DNA from: Aeromicrobium terrae
GTDB lineage: Bacteria; Actinomycetota; Actinomycetes; Propionibacteriales; Nocardioidaceae
Assembly (NCBI RefSeq): GCF_008039565.1
Contig: NZ_VDUX01000004.1
Location: 124,001 to 188,000 of the forward strand
DNA: 64,000 bases
Direction: 5' to 3'
Below, piece by piece: positions 7,164 to 16,130 of the stretch. The stretch's first letter is position 1. Every line of letters starts with the position of its first letter. The notes under the pieces were generated by a model. The model had not been told where the DNA came from and searched no databases. It saw nothing but the letters and a program-made list of their open reading frames with translations. The position numbers and the translations under genes were made by a program.

Positions 7164-9660
7164 GCTGCGCCTCCTCGACCGTCCCGTAGAGCGTGGTGCG
7201 CTGGCGGGCGGGCCGGCCGGCGAGGCGGGCCATCTGCTCCAGCTCGTCGGTGGACTTCCGCGACCCGTTGGTGGACCCGGCCATGCGGCTGATCGTCTCC
7301 TCCATCAGCGTGCCGCCGAGGTCGTCGACGCCGCCGTTCAGCACCTGGGTGCAGACGTCCGGGCCGAGCTTCACCCACGAGCACTGGATGTGGTCGATCA
7401 GCCCGTGCAGCATGATCCGCGCCATCGCGTGGACGGCCCGGTTGTCGCGCGTCGTCGGTCCGGGTCGGGCGACGCCGGCGAGGTAGATCGGGCTGGACTG
7501 GTGCACGAACGGTAGCGGCACGAACTCGGTGAAGCCGCCCGTCTCGCGCTGGATGCCGGCGATCACGTTCAGGTGGTCGACCCAGTGCCGCGGGTGGTCG
7601 ACGTGGCCGTACATCATCGTCGACGTCGTGGGCAGCCCGACGTCGTGCGCCGTGGTGACGACCTCACGCCACTGCGCGGCAGGCAGCTTGCCCTTGGTGA
7701 GCACCCAGCGGACGTCGTCGTCGAGGATCTCGGCTGCGGTGCCGGGCAGCGAGTCGACGCCGGCCTCCTTGATGGAGACGAGGAACTCTCGCAGGGACAG
7801 GCCAGTGCGCGCGACCCCGTTCATGACCTCCATCGGGCTGAACGCGTGCACGTGCAGCTCGGGCGCGACCTGCTTCACGGCGCGCGCCAGGTCGGCGTAC
7901 GCGGTGCCGGGCATCTGCGGGTCGATGCCGCCCTGCATGCAGACCTCGGTGGCCCCGACCTCCACCGCCTCGCGGGCGCGGGCGGCCACCTCGTCGAGGG
8001 AGAGCGTGTAGGCGTCGGCGTCGGTGCGGCGCTGCGCGAACGCGCAGAACCGGCAGCCGACGTAGCAGACGTTGGTGAAGTTGATGTTCCGGTTGACGAC
8101 GTAGGTGACCTCGTCCCCGACGGTGTCGCGGCGCAGGTCGTCGGCCAGCGAGCAGAGCGCCTCGAGCTCTGGGCCCTCTGGCGCGCACATCAGCGCGAGC
8201 GCCTGGTCGGTGGACAGTCCGCTCGGGTCGTTCTCAGCGGCGCGCAGGGCCGAGGCGATGTCCGTGTCCAGCCGGGCCGGCGCGCTGGCGCCCACCCGTC
8301 CCTGGATCGACGCCCAGTCGCCGTAGACGTCGTCGAAGTCGCCGCGACGGTCCTGCCGGCGGCCCTCGTCGTCGACCGCGGTGTGCAGGTCGGCGCGGCC
8401 GGTGGTCTCCCAACCACCGTCCGGCTCCTGCCAGGGCAGCCCGGCCGCCAGCGCCGCAGGATCGGCGAGCCCGTCGGGACTGACCAGCGCGTCGACGTGC
8501 GACCGCAGCCGCGGGTCGAGCCAGGGCTCGGCGAGGTACGACGGGTGCGCGGTCAGCCGCTCGCGCAGCTCGAAGCCGGCCTCGTCGCACAGCGCGGTGA
8601 GCGTCTCGATCTGCGGCCACGGCCGCTCGGGGTTCACGTGGTCCCTGGTCAGCGGGCTGATGCCACCGAAGTCGTCGACCCCCGCGTCGAGCAGCGCCCG
8701 GCACTCGGCCAGGTCGACCAGGTTGGGCGGCGCCTGCACCCGAGCCGACGGCCCGAGCACGACGCGCGTGGTCGCGATGGCGGCGAGGTAGTCGTCGAGC
8801 GGAAGGTCGTCGGTGTGCCGCATCGCCGTGTCGGGCTTGGCCCGGAAGTTCTGGACGATGACCTCCTGCACGTTCCCGTACTCCCGGGAGACCTGGCGCA
8901 GCGCGAAGATGCTCTCGGCTCGCTCCTCGAGCGTCTCGCCGATGCCGACGAGGATGCCCGTGGTGAACGGGACGTTCAGGCGGCCGGCGTCCTCCAGCAC
9001 GCGCAGACGGACGGCGGGGTCCTTGTCCGGGCTGCCGAAGTGCGGCTGGCCCTTCTCCTCGAACAGGCGCCGCGACGTGGTCTCCAGCATCATGCCCATC
9101 GACGGCGCCACCGACTTGAGCCGGTTCATCTCCGCCCAGCTCATCACGCCGGGGTTGAGGTGCGGCAGCAGCCCCGTCTCCTCCAGCACGCGGATCGCCA
9201 TCGCACGGACGTACTCCAGCGTCGAGTCGTAGCCGGCCTCGGCCAGCCACTCCTTCGCCTCGGGCCACCGATCCTCCGGCCGGTCGCCGAGCGTGAACAG
9301 GGCCTCCTTGCAGCCCATCGCCGCGCCCTGACGCGCGATCTCCAGCACCTCGTCGGGCGAGAGGAACGGCGCCTCGAGCTTGCCCGGCACGGTGACGAAC
9401 GTGCAGTAGTGGCACCGGTCGCGGCACAGCCGGGTGAGCGGGATGAACACCTTGCGGGAGTAGGTGACGACGACCGGACGGCCGGCGTCGGCGAGCCCGG
9501 CGTCGCGCACCCGGCGGGCGACGGCCATCAGGCGGTCGAGCTGCTCGCCGCGGGCCGCGAGCAGAGCCGTGGCCTCGGCGACGTCGATGCTCCTGCCGTG
9601 CTCGGCGCGCGTGACCGCGCGCTCGACCTCCCGGCCCGTCATCTCGCGCTCAGCCGTCAC
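7147..9660 (-). CDS. fbiC: 7,8-didemethyl-8-hydroxy-5-deazariboflavin (Fo) synthase
   Basis: 837 residues, the normal size of the CofG-CofH fusion. Both halves are radical-SAM domains: the N-terminal cluster motif CRDRCHYC has cysteines 79, 83 and 86, and the C-terminal CYVGCRFC has cysteines 532, 536 and 539. The enzyme joins a tyrosine-derived fragment to the flavin precursor 5-amino-6-ribitylamino-uracil, giving Fo, the F420 chromophore. The GTG start at 9660 is chosen because it overlaps the npdG stop as GTGA. It lies in the operon echA, Ddn-like, npdG, fbiC, fbiD, all overlapping. Confidence 0.96.
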   Translation of the reverse strand: MTAEREMTGREVERAVTRAEHGRSIDVAEATALLAARGEQLDRLMAVARRVRDAGLADAGRPVVVTYSRKVFIPLTRLCRDRCHYCTFVTVPGKLEAPFLSPDEVLEIARQGAAMGCKEALFTLGDRPEDRWPEAKEWLAEAGYDSTLEYVRAMAIRVLEETGLLPHLNPGVMSWAEMNRLKSVAPSMGMMLETTSRRLFEEKGQPHFGSPDKDPAVRLRVLEDAGRLNVPFTTGILVGIGETLEERAESIFALRQVSREYGNVQEVIVQNFRAKPDTAMRHTDDLPLDDYLAAIATTRVVLGPSARVQAPPNLVDLAECRALLDAGVDDFGGISPLTRDHVNPERPWPQIETLTALCDEAGFELRERLTAHPSYLAEPWLDPRLRSHVDALVSPDGLADPAALAAGLPWQEPDGGWETTGRADLHTAVDDEGRRQDRRGDFDDVYGDWASIQGRVGASAPARLDTDIASALRAAENDPSGLSTDQALALMCAPEGPELEALCSLADDLRRDTVGDEVTYVVNRNINFTNVCYVGCRFCAFAQRRTDADAYTLSLDEVAARAREAVEVGATEVCMQGGIDPQMPGTAYADLARAVKQVAPELHVHAFSPMEVMNGVARTGLSLREFLVSIKEAGVDSLPGTAAEILDDDVRWVLTKGKLPAAQWREVVTTAHDVGLPTTSTMMYGHVDHPRHWVDHLNVIAGIQRETGGFTEFVPLPFVHQSSPIYLAGVARPGPTTRDNRAVHAMARIMLHGLIDHIQCSWVKLGPDVCTQVLNGGVDDLGGTLMEETISRMAGSTNGSRKSTDELEQMARLAGRPARQRTTLYGTVEEAQRVTVA

Positions 9661-10352
9661 AGCCCCTGCCCGGTGATCCGGATCCCGGCGTGCGTCTTGT
9701 ACCGACGGTTGATGGCGATGATGTTCGCGGTGAGAGCCTCGACCTGGGCCGCGTTGCGCAGCCGGCCGCCGAACAGACCACGCATGCCGGGGATCCGGTC
9801 GGCCAGCTCCACCACGACGGCGACGTCGTCGCGGTCCTCGCCCAGCACCAGGACGTCGGTGTCGACGTCGGTGATCGAGAGGTCGCCGAGGATGACGGCG
9901 GACACGTTGTGGAACGCGCCGATGACCCGCGAGCCGGGGAGCAGCGTCTGCGCCTGCTCGGCCGCGCTGCCGCCCTCGACCGGCAGGACGAACGGACCTT
10001 GCTTGTCGAACCCCAACGGATTCACGCAGTCGATGACGATCTTGCCGTCGAGCACGTCGACGAGGTCGGTCAGCGTCTTCTCGTGGGCGTCGAACGGGAC
10101 GGCCGCCAGCACGACGTCGGCCGCCTCGGACGCGTCGCGGTTCGCGGCCCCGCGCACGGTGGCGGCGCCCTCGACGCCGGCGAGGGTCTCGTTCAGCTCG
10201 GCCGCGGCCTGCTCGGCGCGCTCCGCGTCGCGGGAGCCGAGCACCACGTCGAGGCCGGACGCCGCCCAGCGCAGGGCGAGTCCCCGCCCCTGGGCCCCGG
10301 TCCCGCCGAGCACACCGATGGTCATCTCGTCAGTCGTCACGGCATCCATCAT
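9657..10352 (-). CDS. npdG: NADPH-dependent F420 reductase
   Basis: 231 residues from the ATG at 10352, which overlaps the preceding stop codon as ATGA; an internal ATG at 10325 ([15 protein letters not shown]) is a plausible alternative because family members often begin there. [18 protein letters not shown] is the Rossmann NADP-binding motif, SRDAERA contacts the NADP phosphate in related enzymes, and [12 protein letters not shown] plus AFHNVSA are F420 reductase signatures. It passes hydride between NADPH and F420, supplying F420H2 to the nearby Ddn-like and luciferase-like enzymes. The same family is known from nitroaromatic-degrading Rhodococcus and Nocardioides. Confidence 0.92.
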   Translation of the reverse strand: MMDAVTTDEMTIGVLGGTGAQGRGLALRWAASGLDVVLGSRDAERAEQAAAELNETLAGVEGAATVRGAANRDASEAADVVLAAVPFDAHEKTLTDLVDVLDGKIVIDCVNPLGFDKQGPFVLPVEGGSAAEQAQTLLPGSRVIGAFHNVSAVILGDLSITDVDTDVLVLGEDRDDVAVVVELADRIPGMRGLFGGRLRNAAQVEALTANIIAINRRYKTHAGIRITGQGL

Positions 10353-10861
10353 CGCGGTTCGAGAACCAGGACCGGGATGGACCTCTCGGTCCAGGCGTCG
10401 TACTTGTCGAAATCGGCGTAGAGGTCGATCAGCTTCGGCCACAACGCGGCCTTCTCGGCAGCGTCCGCCTCGTGCGCCCGCACCGGCCGGCCGCGCTCGC
10501 CAGGCAGGTCGATCCAGACCTCGGGCGTCGCGAGCAGGTTGCGGTACCACTGCGGGTTCGACGGCAGCCCACCCTGCGAGGCGACGACGACGATGTTCGC
10601 GCCGTCCTCGAGGTAGACGAGCGGCGTGTGGAAGTGCTTGCCGGACTTCCGGCCCACGTGCCGGAGCAGCAGCGTCGGCACCGGCTTCTTGAAGCCCGCC
10701 CCGATCCGCCACTTCCGGCCGATGCGTCCGTTCGTCAGCCGGAAGACGCGCGCCTGCGCCTTCGAGCCGAGCCGGATGAGCTTGGCGGTCAGCGGGGCGT
10801 CGAGGCCCGGCGGTCGTTCCTCGGGCAGGGCGAAACGTCCCACGTCAGATCCCTCCGTCAC
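10349..10861 (-). CDS. Ddn-family F420-dependent nitroreductase-like oxidoreductase
   Basis: 170 residues of the deazaflavin-dependent nitroreductase family, a split beta-barrel fold. LLRHVGRKSGKHFHTPLVYLEDGANIVVVASQGG and NPQWYRNLLATPEVWI are the family's cofactor-contact blocks. Members use F420H2 to reduce quinones, enones or nitro compounds. Substrate is not predictable. The GTG start at 10861 overlaps the echA stop by 17 bp, and the stop overlaps npdG by 4 bp, so it is translated with the F420 genes. Confidence 0.88.
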   Translation of the reverse strand: MTEGSDVGRFALPEERPPGLDAPLTAKLIRLGSKAQARVFRLTNGRIGRKWRIGAGFKKPVPTLLLRHVGRKSGKHFHTPLVYLEDGANIVVVASQGGLPSNPQWYRNLLATPEVWIDLPGERGRPVRAHEADAAEKAALWPKLIDLYADFDKYDAWTERSIPVLVLEPR

Positions 10862-11657
10862 GGTCGTCGCGGAAGACCGGGTCCCGGCCCTCGGCCCGGG
10901 CCTGGACGGCCTCCTCGAAGTTGTCGGTGAGCATCCGCAGGTAGAGCTGGCCGATCCCCTCCACCGGCATGTAGCTCTCCAGCGAGCCGGCGGCGATGCC
11001 GGCGTGCAGCGACCGCTTCGTCATCTCGATGCCCGGCTGGGAGAACCCGGCGATCCGCTCGCCGATCGCGACGGCCTCGTCCACGACGGGGTCGGCGACA
11101 CGGGAGACCAGGCCCATCCGCAGCGCCTCGTCGGCGTCGACGTCGCGGCCGGTGAACATCAGGTCGGCAGCGTGGCTGGTGCCCACCGCCCGCGGGAGCA
11201 GGTAACTCAGCCCGAGCTCGTTGGCGGTGAGGCCGTTGTTGATGCCGGCGGCCCGGAAGTACGCGGTGGGAGACGCGATCCGGATGTCGCAGGCGAGCGC
11301 CAGGCACAGCCCGCCCCCGACGGCGGCCCCGTCGACCGCGGCGATGACCGGCTGGTGGAGCCGGCGGAGGGTGGCGACGACGTCCTCGAGGACCTCCATC
11401 GATCGCAGGGCGTACGCAGGGCGCGGGAGTCCGTCCGCGTGCGGCGGCTTGCCGGCCGACTTCTGGTCCGCGCCGGAGGAGAACGCCCCGCCGGCCCCGG
11501 TGAGGACGATCGCGCGGACGTCGTTGTCGCGGCCGAGCTCCACGAGCTGATCGCGCACCGGGACCATGACGTCGAAGGCCATCGCGTTGAGTCGCTCGGG
11601 CCGGTTCAGGATGACGACGGCGACGCCAGGAGCGGGCCGCTCGACCTCGACGAACAT
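10845..11657 (-). CDS. Enoyl-CoA hydratase/isomerase family protein
   Basis: 270 residues, crotonase fold. Oxyanion-hole segments are VLTGAGGAFSSGADQK (about 52-66) and AVDGAAVGGGLCLALACDIRIAS (about 106-128). It acts on acyl-CoA intermediates in the cytoplasm. It is first in the operon leading into the Ddn-like gene, npdG, fbiC and fbiD, so F420 synthesis is downstream of a lipid-type enzyme. Its ATG lies six bases from a -10-like TAGTCT on the minus strand, and a KstR-type operator covers that promoter (11668-11681). The exact substrate is unknown. Confidence 0.9.
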   Translation of the reverse strand: MFVEVERPAPGVAVVILNRPERLNAMAFDVMVPVRDQLVELGRDNDVRAIVLTGAGGAFSSGADQKSAGKPPHADGLPRPAYALRSMEVLEDVVATLRRLHQPVIAAVDGAAVGGGLCLALACDIRIASPTAYFRAAGINNGLTANELGLSYLLPRAVGTSHAADLMFTGRDVDADEALRMGLVSRVADPVVDEAVAIGERIAGFSQPGIEMTKRSLHAGIAAGSLESYMPVEGIGQLYLRMLTDNFEEAVQARAEGRDPVFRDDRDGGI

Positions 11658-11663
11658 CCCACG

Positions 11664-11685
11664 AGACTAGAACACGTTCTAGAGT
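11664..11685. promoter_or_regulatory. KstR-type operator between two divergent leaderless promoters
   Basis: TAGAACACGTTCTA at 11668-11681 matches the known KstR consensus TNNAACNNGTTNNA at every defined base and extends to a 16-bp dyad CTAGAAC-AC-GTTCTAG (11667-11682). The minus-strand -10 TAGTCT (11664-11669) lies six bases before the echA ATG, and the plus-strand -10 TAGAGT (11680-11685) lies six bases before the ATG at 11692. One bound repressor would block both promoters. Confidence 0.75.
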
Positions 11686-11691
11686 GCTGTC

Positions 11692-12546
11692 ATGCGCAAC
11701 GGAATCGTCCTCTTCACCTCCGACCGCGGCATCCGCCCGGCGACCCTCGCCCGCGCGGCCGAGGAGCGCGGCTTCGACACGTTCTACGTGCCCGAGCACA
11801 CGCACATCCCGGTGAAGCGGGAGGCGCTGCACCCCACCGGCGGCGAGGAGCTCCCGGACGACCGGTACATGCGCACGCTCGATCCGTGGACCACGCTTGC
11901 CACCTGCGCCGAGGTCACCGAGCGGATCGGGCTCTCGACGGCGGTCTGCCTCCCCGTCGAGTCCGACCCGATCACGCTCGCGAAGACCCTGGCCACGCTC
12001 GACCACCTGTCCGGCGGGCGCGTCACCATCGGCGCCGGCTTCGGGTGGAACACCGACGAGCTCGACGACCACCACGTGCCCGGGCCCAAGCGGCGCACGG
12101 TGCTCAAGGAGTACCTCGAGGCGATGCGCGCACTCTGGACCCAGGAGGAGGCCGCCTACGACGGCGAGTTCGTGTCGTTCGGGCCGAGCTGGGCCTGGCC
12201 CAAGCCGGAGCGGCCGATCCCGGTGATCATCGGCGCCGGCGGCGGCCCGAAGACGATGACGTGGATCGCCCGGCACGCCGACGGGTGGATGACGACGCCG
12301 CGTGAGGACAGCACCGCCCAGTGGGCCGACGTGCTGCGACAGGAGTGGGCCGACGCCGGCCGTGACGGCGAGCCCGACATCCGCGTGCTCGTCGCGAAGA
12401 AGCCGACCGAGGAGGACTTCGCCGACTGGACCGCTGCGGGAGCGTCGGAGCTCATGTGGGGCGTCCCCGACGTCGACGAGGCGGGCGTGCTCGCCTACCT
12501 CGACCGCCTGGCCGGCCGACTGGGCCTGGCGGTTCCGCAAAACTGA
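11692..12546 (+). CDS. LLM-class F420-dependent oxidoreductase (TIGR03619-like)
   Basis: 284 residues, luciferase-like TIM barrel. Typical blocks are AARAAEERGFDTFYVPEHTHIP, LATLDHLSGGRVTIGAGFGWN and PIPVIIGAGGGPKTMTWIARHADGW. This family uses F420 rather than FMN to oxidise or reduce organic substrates. It is transcribed divergently from the echA-npdG-fbiC operon under the same KstR-type site, so cofactor supply and use would be co-regulated. Related F420 enzymes occur in the mycobacterial cholesterol regulon, but the substrate here is unknown. Confidence 0.88.
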   Translation: MRNGIVLFTSDRGIRPATLARAAEERGFDTFYVPEHTHIPVKREALHPTGGEELPDDRYMRTLDPWTTLATCAEVTERIGLSTAVCLPVESDPITLAKTLATLDHLSGGRVTIGAGFGWNTDELDDHHVPGPKRRTVLKEYLEAMRALWTQEEAAYDGEFVSFGPSWAWPKPERPIPVIIGAGGGPKTMTWIARHADGWMTTPREDSTAQWADVLRQEWADAGRDGEPDIRVLVAKKPTEEDFADWTAAGASELMWGVPDVDEAGVLAYLDRLAGRLGLAVPQN

Positions 12547-12561
12547 AACACGTTCTAGTAT
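12544..12561 (+). promoter_or_regulatory. Second KstR-type operator overlapping a leaderless -10
   Basis: TGAAACACGTTCTA (12544-12557) matches TNNAACNNGTTNNA. Its first three bases are the stop codon of the preceding gene. A -10-like TAGTAT (12556-12561) follows, seven bases before the next ATG at 12569. The second oxidoreductase therefore has its own regulated promoter. Confidence 0.68.
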
Positions 12562-12568
12562 TGGCGTC

Positions 12569-13447
12569 ATGCGATTCACCTACGCCGAGGCGATGACCGA
12601 CGCGACGTACTACGCCCCGCTCGCCCAGGCCGCGGAAGCAGCCGGCTACACGTCGATGACGGTGGCCGACTCGGTGATCTACCCCGGCGAGTCCGACGCG
12701 AGCTACCCGTACACCGACGACGGCAACCGGGAGTTCCTCGAGGGCAAGGAGTTCATCGAGACGATGACGCTCTGCGCCTGGCTCGGCGCGGTCACCACGA
12801 CGCTGCGGTTCACCCCGTTCGTGCTGAAGCTGCCGATCCGCCCACCGGTGCTCGTCGCCAAGCAGGCGTCGTCGGTCGCGTACCTCACGAACAACCGCCT
12901 CGGCCTCGGCGTCGGCCTCTCCCCCTGGCCCGAGGACTACGCCGTCATGGGCGTCCCGTGGGCCCGTCGCGGCAAGCGCTTCGACGAGTGCATCGACATC
13001 CTGCGCGGCCTGACGTCGGGCGGCGAGTTCGGCTTCAAGGGCGAGTTCTACGACATCCAGCCGATCACGCAGACCCCCGCGCCCACCGAGCCGATCCCGA
13101 TCCTGATCGGCGGCCACTCCGACGCGGCGCTGCGTCGCGCGGCACGCCGTGGCGACGGCTGGATGCACGGCGGCGGACCGAACGAGGACCTCGATCAGCT
13201 CCTCGACCGGCTCGACGCCATCCGCAAGGAGGAGGGCGTGGAGAACGAGCCGTTCGAGATCCACGTGATCTCGATGGACGCTTACGACGTCGACGGCTGC
13301 AAGCGCCTCGAGGACCGCGGCGTCACCGACGCGATCGTCGGCTTCCGCTACCCCTACATCAAGGGCCCGGACCCCGAGCCGCTCGACACCAAGATCGCGC
13401 ACCTGGAGAAGTTCGCCGAGAAGGTCATCGCCAAGGTCAATCCCTGA
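12569..13447 (+). CDS. LLM-class F420-dependent oxidoreductase
   Basis: 292 residues from the ATG just after the KstR-type site. Luciferase-like blocks are visible: AQAAEAAGYTSMTVADSV, VLVAKQASSVAYLTNNRLGLGVGLSPWPEDY, PIPILIGGHSDAALRRAARRGDGW. It is only distantly similar to the upstream oxidoreductase, so it is not a recent duplicate and probably acts on another substrate or step. The C-terminus ends in a lysine-rich helix (EKFAEKVIAKVNP). Confidence 0.88.
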   Translation: MRFTYAEAMTDATYYAPLAQAAEAAGYTSMTVADSVIYPGESDASYPYTDDGNREFLEGKEFIETMTLCAWLGAVTTTLRFTPFVLKLPIRPPVLVAKQASSVAYLTNNRLGLGVGLSPWPEDYAVMGVPWARRGKRFDECIDILRGLTSGGEFGFKGEFYDIQPITQTPAPTEPIPILIGGHSDAALRRAARRGDGWMHGGGPNEDLDQLLDRLDAIRKEEGVENEPFEIHVISMDAYDVDGCKRLEDRGVTDAIVGFRYPYIKGPDPEPLDTKIAHLEKFAEKVIAKVNP

Positions 13448-13593
13448 CCGACAGGGCGCGGTCCGCAAGCGCCACGACCGATGAGACCGGGCTCGACCGT
13501 CGCGCTCCAAGCCGTGGACAGGGCCTCCCCCGGCGGGCGTAGGTCTGCTTATGATGTGCGGAGCATCCTGCAAGTCGGGCGGAGGGGTCGCGC

Positions 13594-14871
13594 GTGGAGT
13601 CAACGGCAAGCCTCACCCAAGGCCCTGACGTCCGCCGGCACGTGGCCGAGGTCTCGGCGAACATGTTCGACCGGCTCGCGGAGATCACCGCGTCGATGCG
13701 GGACGTCCTCGCGACCAGGATCCAGGAGCTCGACGGCGACCCGCGGCTGGTGGACATGCTCGGGTCGAGCATCGCCGGCAACGTGGAGAACATCCTCCAG
13801 GCGCTGCAGCACGACGTGCCGCTCGAGCGCATCGAGCCGCCGTCGGCCGCCTACGAGTACGCCCGCCGGCTCGCCCAGCGCGGCGTCCCCGTGAACGCCC
13901 TGGTCCGGGCGTACCGGCTCGGGCAGCAGCACTTCATGGAGCAGGCCTACGCCGAGTCGGCGAAGCTCGACGTCTACACCGACGTCCGCGCCGCGGCGTA
14001 CGAGGAGATCGCTGCCTGGGCGTTCGACTACATCGACTGGATCTCCCAACGCGTGGTCACGGTCTACGAAGCCGAGCGCGACAACTGGCTCGCCGAGCGC
14101 AACGCCAGCCGCCTCCAGAGCGTGAACCAGCTCATCGACGGCGAGATCAGCGACGACGAGGCTTTGGAGACCGCGCTCGGCTATCGCCTGCGGGTGCCGC
14201 ACCTCGGCGTCATCGTCTGGGCCGACGAGAACGAGACCCTTCCCGACGTGATGATGCACTTCTCCCGCTGCGTCAACACGATCGCGGAGCGCATCGGCGC
14301 CGGGTCGCCGCTCGTGATCGCGCAGGACCGGGTGAGCGCCTGGGCGTGGATCCCCATGGGGAACACCGCACCCACCGACGCCGAGCTGCGCGAGGCGGCC
14401 CGGCAGAAGTCCCAGCCCCAGTTGTCGGTCGCCCTGGGCACCGTCCACTCCGGTCCGTCGGGCTTCCGGCAGACCCACCTCGAGGCCCGCGCCGCGCAGC
14501 AGGTCGGCGTGCTGCGCTCGGACCCGGCTGACCACGTGGTCAGCTTCAGCGACCGGGGCGTCGGTGCCGTGGCGCTGCTGTCGCACGACCTGGTCGGCAT
14601 GCGCGCCTGGGTGCGGTCCCTCCTCGGCGACCTCCTCATCGACGACGAGCAGCACGAGCGTCTTCGCGACACCCTCCTGACGTTCCTGCAGAACGACGGC
14701 AGCTACACGGCCACCGCGGCGACGATGGTCATGCACAAGAACTCGGTGAAGTACCGCGTGACCAGCGCCGAGAAGGTCCTCGGCCGCAAGGTCGCCGACG
14801 ACCGTCTCGACATCGAGCTCGCTCTGACCGCCTGCCGCTGGCTGGGCGTGCGGACGCTGAACGGTCCGTGA
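13594..14871 (+). CDS. PucR-family transcriptional regulator (copy 1)
   Basis: 425 residues from a GTG, with GGAGGGG seven bases upstream. The C-terminus has the PucR helix-turn-helix (LLTFLQNDGSYTATAATMVMHKNSVKYRVTSAEKVLG), and the middle has a GGDEF-like or sensor-like region. The N-terminal RLAQRGVPVNALVRAYRLGQQHF block is shared with the second PucR at 38227-39582. A -10-like TATGAT is at 13550-13555. The HNH gene abuts it convergently. Target genes may include the lipid operons around it; that is inference. Confidence 0.9.
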   Translation: MESTASLTQGPDVRRHVAEVSANMFDRLAEITASMRDVLATRIQELDGDPRLVDMLGSSIAGNVENILQALQHDVPLERIEPPSAAYEYARRLAQRGVPVNALVRAYRLGQQHFMEQAYAESAKLDVYTDVRAAAYEEIAAWAFDYIDWISQRVVTVYEAERDNWLAERNASRLQSVNQLIDGEISDDEALETALGYRLRVPHLGVIVWADENETLPDVMMHFSRCVNTIAERIGAGSPLVIAQDRVSAWAWIPMGNTAPTDAELREAARQKSQPQLSVALGTVHSGPSGFRQTHLEARAAQQVGVLRSDPADHVVSFSDRGVGAVALLSHDLVGMRAWVRSLLGDLLIDDEQHERLRDTLLTFLQNDGSYTATAATMVMHKNSVKYRVTSAEKVLGRKVADDRLDIELALTACRWLGVRTLNGP

Positions 14872-16059
14872 TCAGCCCGGATCGACGATGAACCCGGCGA
14901 GGCGGTGCTCCATCCAGGAGACGTCGCCGAGCGGCGGTGAATGGGCGGCCTTCTCGATCGGGATCTCGCGTCCGGAGGGTAGGACCCATCTCAGGACGTT
15001 GTGGCCCTTCATGCCGTGGTGTCGTCGGTGGAGGGCCCACAGGTTGAACCCGGCTGTCGGTCCGTCGGGGTGTGGTTCGCGGTGGTCGATGTCGCACTCG
15101 TCGGCTGGTGTGGTGCAGCCGGGTGCTTGGCAGGTGGCGTCGCGGAAGGCGATGGCCTTCTTGAGGATCTCGGGGGCGTAGCGGCCGAGGTAGGCGTGGT
15201 CGAGGGTGTGGCCGGCCGGGTCGGTGATGATCCGGTGCCACAGCGTGTTCCCGGAAGCGACCAGGTCGGTGATCCAGGCGGCGGGGATGACCCAGGATCC
15301 GTCGGCCGCGACGATCGGGTCGTCGTTCACTCCGGCGAGGGAGGCGGCGGGGATGGTGACGGCGATGTCGGCGTGGATCGCGGGCTCGCCGGTCTCGTTG
15401 GTGGTGAGCCAGGCGGCGAGGAGGTCGGCACGGCGCTGCTGGAGGGTGCGGGGGTCGTCGGTACCGAAGGCCTTGGCCTCCTTCGTCAACCGCTTGTCGA
15501 TCGCCGCCAACAGGTAGGACGGCAGCTTGGCGTCGAGCAGCCCCATGCCGTCCTCGCCGTGGAACGCGTCGACCCGCCGGGTCTTCCGTTCGTCCTCGGC
15601 GCGCTTCTCGTGCTCGTCCGGCTCGACGCGGGCGATGAACCGGCGCACCCACTGGCGCAGCTGGGCGGTGGTGTGGGTCTCGGCGTACGTCACGACCCGC
15701 TGATCGAGCCGGACGATCGACGCGTCGCGCTTCAGCTTCTCGATCCCGTCGGAGATGATCATCAGCCGGACCGCGTCCACCCGCCCGTCGCGGAACGCCA
15801 GCCACGTCAACGGCGCGCCGTCACGGACCCGACGTGCCACCGAGAGCCGGCGGTGCACCTGGCCCTCGGACAGCCCCATCGCGGTGCCGATCTCCATCGT
15901 GATCACGGCGACGTTCGCCTGCTTCGCCAACGGCGACAGGTCGGTCGCGTTGACCCGGGCTTCCTCGTCGATCGAGTACTGGAGCATCCCGGCCCACTCG
16001 GCCGCCTCGGCGACCGCTCGAGACCGGGTCAGCTCGCTGAGCCGGTCAGTCTCGATCAT
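14872..16059 (-). CDS. DUF222/HNH endonuclease ('13E12 repeat'-like) protein
   Basis: 395 residues from the ATG at 16059. The first 250 residues are DUF222 (helical, with EGQVHRRLSVARRVRDG); the C-terminus is an HNH nuclease domain: CQAPGCTTPADECDIDHREPHPDGPTAG... followed by LHRRHHGMKG. All metal-binding Cys and His residues are present. These genes are multicopy in actinobacteria and often linked to mobile DNA, though the cellular role is not established. The stop abuts the PucR stop, so the two genes converge without a gap. A leaderless -10 lies just upstream. Confidence 0.88.
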   Translation of the reverse strand: MIETDRLSELTRSRAVAEAAEWAGMLQYSIDEEARVNATDLSPLAKQANVAVITMEIGTAMGLSEGQVHRRLSVARRVRDGAPLTWLAFRDGRVDAVRLMIISDGIEKLKRDASIVRLDQRVVTYAETHTTAQLRQWVRRFIARVEPDEHEKRAEDERKTRRVDAFHGEDGMGLLDAKLPSYLLAAIDKRLTKEAKAFGTDDPRTLQQRRADLLAAWLTTNETGEPAIHADIAVTIPAASLAGVNDDPIVAADGSWVIPAAWITDLVASGNTLWHRIITDPAGHTLDHAYLGRYAPEILKKAIAFRDATCQAPGCTTPADECDIDHREPHPDGPTAGFNLWALHRRHHGMKGHNVLRWVLPSGREIPIEKAAHSPPLGDVSWMEHRLAGFIVDPG

Positions 16060-16066
16060 GTGTTCG

Positions 16067-16072
16067 ATTCTA
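16067..16072 (-). promoter_or_regulatory. Putative leaderless -10 of the DUF222/HNH gene
   Basis: On the minus strand TAGAAT is followed by seven bases and then the ATG at 16059, with no ribosome-binding sequence between. This supports the chosen start. Confidence 0.5.
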
Positions 16073-16130
16073 TCCCATATGACCGCCCGTTGGCAACGGA
16101 CCCACGCGCCTTTTTCGCCTGAAATTCCAG

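Noticed and set aside
14872-16059. Homing endonuclease or intron
   Set aside because: DUF222 plus HNH is a free-standing actinobacterial family; no split host gene or intron structure surrounds it.
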